Below, piece after piece: positions 9,104 through 16,806 of a stretch of DNA of 64,000 nucleotides; within the stretch, counting starts at the first letter, position 1; the number at the start of each line of letters is the position of its first letter. Source of the stretch: Citrifermentans bemidjiense Bem (GTDB taxonomy: Bacteria > Desulfobacterota > Desulfuromonadia > Geobacterales > Geobacteraceae); the NCBI RefSeq assembly GCF_000020725.1, contig NC_011146.1, positions 1,239,501 through 1,303,500 of the forward strand, read 5' to 3'. The notes under the pieces are model-generated. The model made no database searches. It saw nothing but the letters and a program-made list of their open reading frames with translations, and was not told where the DNA came from. The translations under genes and the position numbers were made by a program.

Positions 9104-10021
9104 ATGAGTCTATCGCCCATGCACATAACCGTCTGTATTTGCACCTTCAAGAGACCAGAAATGTTGCAGCGCCTGCTGATCACGCTTGAGGGGCAGCAAA
9201 CCGACGGGAAGTTCAGCTATTCGGCGGTGGTCGTCGATAATGATGCCAACCGCTCAGCGTTGGAAACTATTGCGCTGTTCCAGAAGTATCACACCCTGCC
9301 AGTGACCTACCTGGTGGAACCGGAGCAGAACATCGCCCGCGCCAGGAATAAGGCAGTCGATAATGCGACTGGTGACTTCATCGCCTTCATAGACGATGAC
9401 GAGTTCCCGGAAAACCGGTGGCTGCTGCAGATGGTGAATATCTTAGAGGGATCCGGTGCAGCCGGGGTGCTGGGGCCGGTGCGCCCCCATTTTGAAAAGG
9501 GGTGTCCCAAGTGGATCATCAAGAGCGGCCTGTGTGATCGGAAAAGCCACGCCACCGGAACCATTATGCGTTCCGCCGATACCCGCACAGGAAACGTTCT
9601 GATCAGCAGGGAGATCTTCAAAGATACGCGTAACAGGTTCGATCCTGCCTTTGGCAGAAGTGGCGGCGAGGATGTCAGATTCTTCGAGTACGTTATGCAG
9701 AAGGGGCATACTTTCCTCTGGAGCAACGAGGCCTTGGTCTATGAAACTGTCCCACACGAGCGCTGGAGTGCATCCTTTTATCTACGAAGGGCGGTACGGA
9801 AGGGGGGGGTGAGCGGCTCCGTGATCAGGAAAAGGGGATTCTCCTTTCGGCACCTTGCTTTCGCTCTCGCAGCTTTCTGCGTCTATGCCACAACCTTGCC
9901 CTTCGCCGTCCTGGCTGGAAAGCACTTCTGCATCAAATGCTTGGTGAAAACGGCTTATCACTTGGCATGGCTTTCGGGGTTTTTCGGTCACGTTCAGATA
10001 GCTCTAAAGGACGACCAGTAG
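9104..10021 (+). CDS. Glycosyltransferase family 2
   Basis: ATG 9104 is preferred over an upstream TTG because aaggagaac precedes it. The 305-residue protein opens ITVCICTFKRPEMLQRLL and has a DDD metal site in FIAFIDDDEFPENRW at about residue 90, then the catalytic-site segment GRSGGEDVRFFEYVMQKGH near 185. A C-terminal hydrophobic stretch (about 245-265) suggests membrane association. It is a second distinct sugar transferase of the repeat-unit assembly line; donor and linkage cannot be deduced. Confidence 0.88.
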   Translation: MSLSPMHITVCICTFKRPEMLQRLLITLEGQQTDGKFSYSAVVVDNDANRSALETIALFQKYHTLPVTYLVEPEQNIARARNKAVDNATGDFIAFIDDDEFPENRWLLQMVNILEGSGAAGVLGPVRPHFEKGCPKWIIKSGLCDRKSHATGTIMRSADTRTGNVLISREIFKDTRNRFDPAFGRSGGEDVRFFEYVMQKGHTFLWSNEALVYETVPHERWSASFYLRRAVRKGGVSGSVIRKRGFSFRHLAFALAAFCVYATTLPFAVLAGKHFCIKCLVKTAYHLAWLSGFFGHVQIALKDDQ

Positions 10022-10066
10022 CTCCTTTGACGGCTCAGACTGCCGTCAAGGAAAGGGGGCACCGCG

Positions 10067-11389
10067 ATGTTAGGGATGTTGGCATTACTTGCCTGTTTTG
10101 CCTTAGTCACTTGGCTCTTTGTTCGGGATCAGCGGGTGCGCCCGATGCCCTCCCCCGAGTCGTGGCTACCCTTTGCGTGGTTCGTGATCGTCGGGACCAG
10201 ACCGCTCTCCGCCTGGTTTTCGGTCCAGGAGGAGGATTCCGCTGACGCTTTCCTGGAGGGAAGTCCGCTGGACCGATACTCTTTGATGGCGTTGATCCTG
10301 ATCGCATGCGTGGTCCTGCTGCGCAAGCGACCGCAATGGTTTGGGGTCCTTCGTAGCAACTTCTGGTTCATGGCCTTCATCGCCTACTGCGCTGTCAGCG
10401 TTGTCTGGTCCGATTACCCCTTTGTCAGTTTCAAAAGATGGGTCCGGGAGCTCGGTAATGTAGTGATGGTCCTGGTAATCCTCACCCAGGATGATGCAGG
10501 CAAGACCACCCGTGCATTGTTGGCAAGGTTCGCTTATCTAGTCATCCCGCTTTCTGCGGTCCTGATACTCTACTTTCCCGCCCTCGGCACCTACTACAGC
10601 GATCTTGAGGGTATCTCCTACTGTGGCGTTGCGACCTATAAGAACATGCTCGGCAGCATCATGTTCATCTCTGGGGTCTATCTCGCCTGGGAGTTACTCT
10701 ACGTGCCTGACGGGAAGGACACCAAGGTTTCAGATCTAGCCCCATTGGCCGCCCTATGGGGGATGGCCGTGTGGCTCCTTGTTATCTCCAGCAGTTCTAC
10801 CGCCCTTATCTGTCTGGCGATGGGGTCCGCTGTTCTGCTGCTGATGAAACTCACTTTAGCCCAGAGGCAGGTCCGCCATCTGGGGACCTACACACTGCTT
10901 GGCGCCCTGCTCTTGTTGGGACTCTTCTCTCTCCAAGGAACGCTGGAGATAATGACGGGGGCGGTGGGGCGGGATCTCACCTTCACCGGTCGCACGGAGT
11001 TATGGGGGGACGTCCTTAGAGAACCTATCAACCCCCTGCTTGGGACTGGCTACCAGAGTTTCTGGCTCGGGGCACGCGCCGACGACCTCTGGGAGCGTTA
11101 TCTTTTCCACCCGCGGCAATCCCACAACGGCTACCTGGAAACCTACCTGAACGGCGGGTTGCTTGGCCTGCTCCTGCTACTCGCACTCATCGCCTCGATA
11201 GGAAAGCGCTTGAAGACTGGGCTCCTCGCCGGCAACAGGTTCACCGTGCTCCTCTTTTCCTTCTGGGTCGCGTCGTTATTCTACAATTTTACGGAATCGC
11301 GGTTCGTAGGGCCAAATCTGATCTGGATCCTATTGAGCGTAGCCGCGTTATACCACCCCGCCGAAGCAGACCTGCAACAGGCGGGATAG
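10067..11389 (+). CDS. O-antigen ligase/Wzy-like polymerase
   Basis: The 440-residue protein is highly hydrophobic, with about ten or eleven predicted membrane segments and one large periplasmic loop, the architecture of the Wzy_C/WaaL superfamily. The conserved motif QSHNGYLETYLNGGLLGLLL lies at the end of that loop. In an EPS locus with a flippase and a Wza/Wzz exporter, the likely role is polymerising flipped repeat units; ligation of chains to an acceptor is the alternative. It follows the GT2 gene by 45 bases and precedes the flippase by 27. Confidence 0.87.
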   Translation: MLGMLALLACFALVTWLFVRDQRVRPMPSPESWLPFAWFVIVGTRPLSAWFSVQEEDSADAFLEGSPLDRYSLMALILIACVVLLRKRPQWFGVLRSNFWFMAFIAYCAVSVVWSDYPFVSFKRWVRELGNVVMVLVILTQDDAGKTTRALLARFAYLVIPLSAVLILYFPALGTYYSDLEGISYCGVATYKNMLGSIMFISGVYLAWELLYVPDGKDTKVSDLAPLAALWGMAVWLLVISSSSTALICLAMGSAVLLLMKLTLAQRQVRHLGTYTLLGALLLLGLFSLQGTLEIMTGAVGRDLTFTGRTELWGDVLREPINPLLGTGYQSFWLGARADDLWERYLFHPRQSHNGYLETYLNGGLLGLLLLLALIASIGKRLKTGLLAGNRFTVLLFSFWVASLFYNFTESRFVGPNLIWILLSVAALYHPAEADLQQAG

Positions 11390-11416
11390 TCACCGCTCTT
11401 CCACGAGGAGAGGCAA

Positions 11417-12691
11417 GTGTTCTGGGCCAAGATCAAAAAAAGCGAGCTTTCGCGGGATACGCTCTGGATGCTGATCGGGTATGGGGCGCAGCTTCCGATC
11501 CGTGCGGTCTATTTCATCCTCATTGCCAGATGGCTCGGTGCTGAAGGCTACGGCGCCTTCATCGGCGTGACGTCGTTGGTCAGCATTCTTGCACCCTTCG
11601 CCAGCATGGGGTTCGGCAACATTCTCATCAAGCATGTGGCCCGAGACCGATCTGAATTTTCCCGGTATTGGGGGAGGACCCTGCTTCTCACCTGGTTCAG
11701 CGGCATAGTGCTCACCTTGGCTACCGTGGTCCTTTCGCACTTCATCTTGCCAAAGAGCATCCCGTTGATGCTGGTGGTCACCGTATCAATAGCGGATCTG
11801 CTCTTTCTCTCCATCCTGAATGTTTGCGCGCAGGCGTTCCAGGGGGTCGAGCGCCTGTCCATGACGTCGTTCTTACTAATCCTGCCCAATGCCACGCGTC
11901 TAATTGCCTTGGTGCTCCTGATCCTGCTGAAAAAGCCTACACCGCTCGACCTGGGTTACCTTTATCTGGTGAGCACCGGGGCTGCATTTATGATCGGTGG
12001 CTACCTGGTATCGCGGGAACTCGGCAAGCCGGTTTACAACGGGAGGTTGTTCGACGGCGAGGTCAGGGAGGGGCTGTATTTCTCGGTTGCCCTTTGCTCC
12101 CACAGCATATTCAACGACATTGACAAGACCATGCTGACCCGTCTGGCAACGCTGCAGGCTGCCGGCATCTATGCCGCTGCATACCGCTTGGTCGATGTCG
12201 CCTTCATACCGGTGCGTTCCCTGATAGCCGCCTCTTATGCACGTTTTTTTCGCAGCGGAGAGCAGGGAATACGGGGCACTTTGGGACTGGTCGGGAAGCT
12301 CATACCTTATGCCGCAGGCTACGGCCTTGCCTCGTCGTTACTGCTATATATCTGTGCGCCGTTGCTGCCCTACGTCTTCGGCGCTGACTTTAAGGAGGCG
12401 ACCGTCGCTCTGCGCTGGTTATCGCTCCTCCCTTTCCTTAAGGTGCTTCACTACTTTCCTGCCAATGCCCTGACCGGTGCCGGATTCCAGGGGCTCAGGA
12501 GTTCCCTGCTCGTGGGCACTGCGCTTTTCAACATATGTCTCAACCTCTGGCTGATTCCAATTTACTCATGGAAAGGGTCAGCCTGGGCCAGCCTGATTTC
12601 CGACGGGCTTTACGCGGTCATTATTTGGGGAGCGGCCGTATGGAAGCTCCGTTCTTGCCAATCAGTGGCGCTTGCGAACCAGGAAAAGTAG
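11417..12691 (+). CDS. Wzx-type oligosaccharide flippase
   Basis: The gene starts at GTG 11417 with gaggagaggc as ribosome site. The 424-residue product is a multi-spanning protein of the polysaccharide synthase/MATE-like MOP superfamily; the N-terminal LWMLIGYGAQLPIRAVYFI and the segment RWLGAEGYGAFIGVTSLV are typical. It should move the undecaprenyl-linked repeat unit across the inner membrane for the polymerase encoded just upstream. It is the last gene of this + strand operon and is followed 41 bases later by a perfect terminator hairpin. Confidence 0.9.
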   Translation: MFWAKIKKSELSRDTLWMLIGYGAQLPIRAVYFILIARWLGAEGYGAFIGVTSLVSILAPFASMGFGNILIKHVARDRSEFSRYWGRTLLLTWFSGIVLTLATVVLSHFILPKSIPLMLVVTVSIADLLFLSILNVCAQAFQGVERLSMTSFLLILPNATRLIALVLLILLKKPTPLDLGYLYLVSTGAAFMIGGYLVSRELGKPVYNGRLFDGEVREGLYFSVALCSHSIFNDIDKTMLTRLATLQAAGIYAAAYRLVDVAFIPVRSLIAASYARFFRSGEQGIRGTLGLVGKLIPYAAGYGLASSLLLYICAPLLPYVFGADFKEATVALRWLSLLPFLKVLHYFPANALTGAGFQGLRSSLLVGTALFNICLNLWLIPIYSWKGSAWASLISDGLYAVIIWGAAVWKLRSCQSVALANQEK

Positions 12692-12732
12692 CCGCCCATC
12701 TGCCGGTAGTTAATGGCGCCGTCAGCTTCTGG

Positions 12733-12778
12733 GTACAAAGAAAGCCCTGCAGGTGTTACTGCAGGGCTTTCTTTGTAC
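12733..12778. terminator. Bidirectional terminator, perfect 20-bp stem
   Basis: The arms 12733-12752 and 12759-12778 are exact reverse complements (20 bp) around a 6-base loop. The stem has an A-rich 5' side (caaagaaag) and a T-rich 3' side (ctttctttg), so it can work on both strands. It separates the + strand EPS operon from the convergent - strand gene that ends at 12796. Confidence 0.9.
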
Positions 12779-12795
12779 AGTGTTTTCTTTGTGAA

Positions 12796-14544
12796 TTACT
12801 TGATTGAGCTCAGGTAAGGGGAGGAAACCACCTTTACCGTGCCGTTGGCCCACGGGGTCCCCTTGCCGGCGCCGGGTGCCGTCGGATACTTCGGCGACAC
12901 GTCAGGGCCGATACAGGGCCACTGCAGCCCGCCCCACCAGACCGGCTTCGCGGTCAGGTAGAGAGACTGGGGGAGTGTCTGATCGTCGGTGCGGTTCCAT
13001 GTCACCGCGTTGCTGTAGGTGTCCCAGTTGCCGTGGCGCACCGCCGTGTTGCCGACATTGATGTCGTTGCCGGACGCGCTGTTGTCGCCGTCGCCGTTGT
13101 AGCCCAGTCGGTAGATTGCGGAAGTCGCGGCGTTCATCGCTTCCAGGGTGTACAGGCTTTCGGTGCTTCTCCCCAGTACGTTGCCGATGACGTTGTAGTA
13201 ACGGCTTTGGTACTGCAGATCCACGTCCCAGGCGCCGCTGGTCCGGTTGGGGGCCAGCGCGATCTTGTTGCGGAAGAAGGTGTTGTGGCTCTTGGTCCCC
13301 CAAACGAAGTCGGAGGCGACCCTGCTGTCGATGTAGTTACCCTCTATCAGGTTCATGAAAGCGTGGCTACCATGGAACGAGATCGCATAGGGGTTGAAAT
13401 TGAGGACGTTCAGGTACAGCGACGTGATGTAGTTGTAGGCGAATACGTTGCCGGAGAAAGGTCCTGCCGTTATCAAACCGGTCGAGAGGTGGTAGATCTG
13501 GTTGTTCTCGAAGAGATTCGCGGATGAGTACATCTGCGCGTTGATGCCGTAGGCGCGGCTGGTGGCAAACGACGCGGTGCCGTCTCCTGCCGTGGTGGGG
13601 AACCCTTCGTGCAGTTTGTTCCCCCGGATGGTATTGCGGTAGGCGCCGTAGTTTACCAGTAATATCGCTTCGTAGGCGCCGATGACCTCGGTGTCTTGGA
13701 CCCAGCAGTTGGAGGAGCCCAGCAGGACGAGGGTACCGCTGCTTTTCTGCGCGCTGCCACCACTCAGGCTGTTGTCGACGGTGAGTTTCTCGATGCCTGC
13801 CATGGTGGTCATGCCGCCCAGCTTGACCGCCTGGGGAGAGAGGGAAGGGTCGTAGCTCCAGTAGAGGGGGATCTCCAGTGTCGCCGTGGTGGGAGAGGGG
13901 ACTGCTATCACCTTCGCTGTCTGCCCGAGGGACCTCGTCCCTGATGCTCTGCCGCACCAGGTGCAGGAACCGTTGTTGCCGACGTTAGTAACCGGAGGGT
14001 CGTCGCTGCCGTTGTTAAGTTGGTCGATAAGGATCACGGTCCCAGGGGTCCAGCCGTGGGCTGTCGCCGTGGTGATGGTCGTGGAGCCTTTGCTGAGGCC
14101 CCCGGTGAGCCCAATCCCGGCCCCGACGCTGGGGCGTGCCCCGATGCCGGCCACAGTGTTCCCGGACATCCCGGTCATCCCCTTGATGATTGTGCTCCCC
14201 ATCCCGTTCCCCCTCAGGGTGACGTTGGATTTAACCATGATCGGGCTGCTTACGTTGAATGTGCCCGCGCCTAACTGCACTACTTGGCCGGCCGGGCAGT
14301 TCGCAAGGGCGGTCTTGATGGCGGCTGCATCGTCTCCGCCCGAGGGCTTTAAAGTCGTGTAAACGGTGCTGCGCACAGGTATGTCCCCCTGCACGCCCGC
14401 GTTTCCCGCCCAGGTGATGGCGCGGTTGGCCGGGATGGCGTAGGTGGCGTGTGCCACCTGTGTGAACCCTGCCACTGCCAGCACGAGGGCCAGGCTGGTG
14501 GTCAGGTGTTTGAACAGGTTATCGGTAAGCTTTGCTTGAGTCAT
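12796..14544 (-). CDS. Secreted right-handed beta-helix protein
   Basis: The 582-residue protein has a Sec signal peptide ending at about residue 33 (LAVAGFTQVAHA). The start of the mature part resembles pectate-lyase and GH28-type beta-helices: DAAAIKTALANCPAGQVVQL, then TLRGNGMGSTIIKG. Repeated short coils follow, such as NTIRGNKLHEGF, NLFENNQIYHL, NLIEGNYIDSRV and NTFFRNKIAL. Proteins of this fold bind or cleave polysaccharides; I see no recognised catalytic set. Its place next to the EPS operon and downstream of the riboswitch-controlled repeat protein suggests that it binds, trims or degrades matrix polysaccharide. It could be co-transcribed with the upstream gene across a 200-base gap. 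Confidence 0.75.
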   Translation of the reverse strand: MTQAKLTDNLFKHLTTSLALVLAVAGFTQVAHATYAIPANRAITWAGNAGVQGDIPVRSTVYTTLKPSGGDDAAAIKTALANCPAGQVVQLGAGTFNVSSPIMVKSNVTLRGNGMGSTIIKGMTGMSGNTVAGIGARPSVGAGIGLTGGLSKGSTTITTATAHGWTPGTVILIDQLNNGSDDPPVTNVGNNGSCTWCGRASGTRSLGQTAKVIAVPSPTTATLEIPLYWSYDPSLSPQAVKLGGMTTMAGIEKLTVDNSLSGGSAQKSSGTLVLLGSSNCWVQDTEVIGAYEAILLVNYGAYRNTIRGNKLHEGFPTTAGDGTASFATSRAYGINAQMYSSANLFENNQIYHLSTGLITAGPFSGNVFAYNYITSLYLNVLNFNPYAISFHGSHAFMNLIEGNYIDSRVASDFVWGTKSHNTFFRNKIALAPNRTSGAWDVDLQYQSRYYNVIGNVLGRSTESLYTLEAMNAATSAIYRLGYNGDGDNSASGNDINVGNTAVRHGNWDTYSNAVTWNRTDDQTLPQSLYLTAKPVWWGGLQWPCIGPDVSPKYPTAPGAGKGTPWANGTVKVVSSPYLSSIK

Positions 14545-14744
14545 GTATGGTCCTCATTCCTCTGCCTTCCGTTAAACAATATAGCGTAACTTCGCCCGGA
14601 TAAGCAGGTTGATTGCGCAGTCGGCCCTCCGCATGTTGAGACGTCGCGGTGGTTGCCGTGCTGCTTAGGTATCTTTCAGCGAGGCGCGCTCTTGCTGCGC
14701 CTGCGGCGCTACGGCCCCCCCTGTCACAGCCGGGGGACCAGTGG

Positions 14745-16268
14745 TTACAGCAGTGACAGGTTCAACACCTGATGGCTGCCGGTGCCGGCGAAGAGGCTGA
14801 TGTTGTTCAGCGCGGTGGCGGCTGCCTGCTCGGTCCTAAAGGCGTAGCCAGCGGCGATCTGAGTCTCGGTCCCGCCTGCAGGGGTGACGTAGACGTCGTA
14901 GCGGTGGTAGGGGATGTTGATCACCATCCGCACGCGGTAACTCTTGCCGGCAGAGTAGGGGAGAGCTACCTTGGCGGCATAGGTGCTCCCGTTACGAACG
15001 TCGATGGTACCGCTGTTGTTGAAGCGGACCACGGCGGCTACGTCGGAGTAGCTGGTTGCGGCCACTGCGGAGAACCCGGTTATGGCGTCGATCTTCGCGG
15101 CGTTGGGGATGGTGTCGAAGGTCGCGGTGAAGGTCCCGGTCTTGGGAGCGATCGCCCGGTTCTGCCAGAGCGCGGAACTCATCATCGGGGCGCTGGCGGA
15201 GGTTACGGATAGGTTCTGCAGTTGCAGCGTCCCGGTGCTGGTGTTCCGGGTGAAGGTATTGAGCGCCGTCACCGCCGCCTGTTCCGTCCTGAAGGCGTAG
15301 GCTGCTGCGATCTGGGTCTCGGTCCCGCCGGCCGGGGTTACGTAGACGTCGTAGCGGTGGTTCGGGACATCGACCTGCATCCTGAGCCGGTAACTCTTTC
15401 CTGCGGAATAAGGGAGCGCGACTTTGGCCGTATAGGTGCTCCCGTTGCGCACGTCGATGGTGCCCGTCGGGTTGAAGCGGACCAGCGCGGCGACGTCGGT
15501 GTAGCCCGCGGCCTGTACCGCTGAGAAGCCGGCGATCGCGTTGATGTTGAGGACGCTCGGGGTGAGGTCGAAGATCGCTGAGAAGCTGCCTGTCTGGGGC
15601 GCGATCGTCTGATTCTGCCAGGTTGCAGTGGTGGTGCCTGGTGTCGGTGCCGGTGCCGGTGCCGGTGCCGCAGCGAAAGTTGCGGCGATTTTGTGGTTGG
15701 CCGCGACGTTATTGAAGGTGTAGCTGGCGACGGCCCCGACCGAGACGCCGTCAACCGTCACGGCGGCGATCTGGTACCCAGTGGCAGGGGCGATCTTGAA
15801 GGTCTGGCTGGTTCCCTGGGATACGACGATGGAACCGGTGGGGCTGATGGTTCCCCCGGTGCCGGCAGAGGCCGTGAGGGTGTAAAGTGCTGCGGGCGGC
15901 GGGGGCGCCGGCGTCGTGAAGGCGACTTCGTTGGAGGGGGCGCTGGCGTTGCCAGCCACATCGTTTGCCGACACAGAGAAGTAGTACTTGGTCGCGTCGT
16001 TGAGGTTGCTCACCGTGTACGAGGTCAGGTTGCCGACGGTGAAGTGCTGCGTGTAACTGCCGGGGGCGGTCCCGGTGTGAACGGTGTAGCCGTTGAGGCT
16101 GGTCAGGCTGCTGCCGTCCGTGTAGGTGGTGGGGGCTGACCAAGTCAGAGTCGCCTGGGCTGCCTGGGCCGCGCTCGGTGCCAACTGCGCCGACGCCATG
16201 ACGGTCATGACGAGCAGCGCGCCGAGCGCGATGCGGGTAAAAATGCTGCTACAGGGTCTTATCTTCAT
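14745..16268 (-). CDS. Secreted FN3 protein with two C-terminal tandem domains
   Basis: The start is set at the internal ATG (16268): aaggagg lies 12 bases upstream and the protein then begins with a normal signal peptide (about residues 1-37). The order of domains in the 507-residue product is a fibronectin type III domain (about 38-120), an InlB-B/bacterial-repeat-like domain (about 125-200, YTLTASAGTGGTISPTG), a Pro/Ala linker, and two tandem copies of a 140-150 residue domain starting WQNQTIAPQTGSF and WQNRAIAPKTGTF. The copies are 453 bases apart and very similar, each with GTIDVRNGSTY and HRYDVYVTPAGGTETQIAA. It looks like a matrix adhesin or carbohydrate-binding protein. The long leader contains a GEMM riboswitch. 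Confidence 0.75.
   Translation of the reverse strand: MKIRPCSSIFTRIALGALLVMTVMASAQLAPSAAQAAQATLTWSAPTTYTDGSSLTSLNGYTVHTGTAPGSYTQHFTVGNLTSYTVSNLNDATKYYFSVSANDVAGNASAPSNEVAFTTPAPPPPAALYTLTASAGTGGTISPTGSIVVSQGTSQTFKIAPATGYQIAAVTVDGVSVGAVASYTFNNVAANHKIAATFAAAPAPAPAPTPGTTTATWQNQTIAPQTGSFSAIFDLTPSVLNINAIAGFSAVQAAGYTDVAALVRFNPTGTIDVRNGSTYTAKVALPYSAGKSYRLRMQVDVPNHRYDVYVTPAGGTETQIAAAYAFRTEQAAVTALNTFTRNTSTGTLQLQNLSVTSASAPMMSSALWQNRAIAPKTGTFTATFDTIPNAAKIDAITGFSAVAATSYSDVAAVVRFNNSGTIDVRNGSTYAAKVALPYSAGKSYRVRMVINIPYHRYDVYVTPAGGTETQIAAGYAFRTEQAAATALNNISLFAGTGSHQVLNLSLL
15168..15620 (-). repeat. First copy of a 151-residue tandem coding repeat
   Basis: The segment from the first Trp codon (15620) to the second (15167) is one repeat unit; the second, slightly shorter copy fills 14745-15167 to the stop codon. 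The copies share most of their residues, including RFNxxGTIDVRNGSTY, KVALPYSAGKSYR and YAFRTEQAA. This suggests recent duplication within the gene. Confidence 0.75.
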
Positions 16269-16435
16269 AAAGCTTTGCTGCCTCCTTGATTTGGGCGCCA
16301 TCTGCTGCCGCTTCCGGTTAACGCGTCCTTTCCGCGTTTTGCCTTCTTGCCGACGCCTTCTTGGTTTGTTCTGCTCCCAAAGCCTTCAACGCTTTCAGGA
16401 GCGTGCCTAGCCATGCGCTCATCCCGGCAGGACGC

Positions 16436-16485
16436 AAAAAAGCCGGGTCCGATATCGTTGGTTTCGATATTTCGGCGACCCGGCT
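16436..16485 (-). terminator. Riboswitch expression-platform terminator
   Basis: On the minus strand, AGCCGGGTC-GCCGAAATATCG (16485-16465) pairs with CGATATCGGACCCGGCT (16457-16441) and is followed by a run of six T. The 5' arm is the 3' conserved block of the aptamer including its P1 strand, so aptamer and terminator cannot form together. Ligand binding should therefore prevent termination (an ON switch). Confidence 0.82.
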
Positions 16486-16551
16486 GTCTTCGTGAGACCC
16501 AATAGGCTTTCCGTCACTTTCTCGCGAAAGTTTTAGTATTGTCGTGTATCG
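16465..16551 (-). promoter_or_regulatory. GEMM-I riboswitch aptamer (c-di-GMP or 3',3'-cGAMP)
   Basis: Reading the minus strand, the closing helix P1 pairs CGATA (16551-16547) with TATCG (16469-16465). Between them are a GNRA-capped stem (ACTTTC GCGA GAAAGT), the core GACGGAAAGCC (consensus GACGCAAAGCC), the P3 hairpin GGGTCT...AGAC and the 3' conserved block AGCCGGGTCGCCGAA. These are the landmark elements of GEMM-I in the right order and spacing. The base that aligns with the selectivity position is A in ACAATAC, which would fit the cGAMP-preferring Geobacter subtype, but that alignment is tentative. The leader belongs to the secreted FN3 protein gene that starts at 16268. Confidence 0.82.
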
Positions 16552-16598
16552 CTATTCGTTCTGTCTGGGAGACGGTAACACAGCGGTTGCGAAAGCTT

Positions 16599-16614
16599 TG
16601 TGACGTCCGTCACA
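16599..16614. promoter_or_regulatory. CRP/FNR-family operator, perfect TGTGA-N6-TCACA
   Basis: The 16-base sequence TGTGACGTCCGTCACA is symmetrical except for its two central bases and matches the CRP consensus exactly. It lies 48 bases upstream of the riboswitch aptamer on the minus side and 193 bases before the TTG start of the + strand amidotransferase gene. It could therefore control either divergent unit; the distance favours the minus-strand riboswitch gene. Confidence 0.55.
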
Positions 16615-16806
16615 GTAGCGGAGGTTACCGCGTGCAGGTCACCGAGAGGGGCAGGATACCGCAGGGTGATAAATGCAGCTTCGGGTTGATTCTGGAATCT
16701 GCATTGGTATAGTTTAACGTTCGTTTTTTCGGGAGACGGAAGTTGCTGATTTCCCTGGCAGGATTCGCCTGCTGTTCGCTGCTCCCGGCAGCTTCGGAGG
16801 TCGATT

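Noticed and set aside
15630-15670. A short tandem repeat (ggtgccggtgcc...) as a mobile or CRISPR-like element
   Set aside because: It encodes the Ala-Pro linker of the secreted FN3 protein; it is a simple coding repeat.
16690-16725. Sigma-54 promoter before the AsnB-type gene (TGGAATC-N4-TTGGT)
   Set aside because: The spacing fits, but both elements deviate too much from TGGCACG and TTGC.
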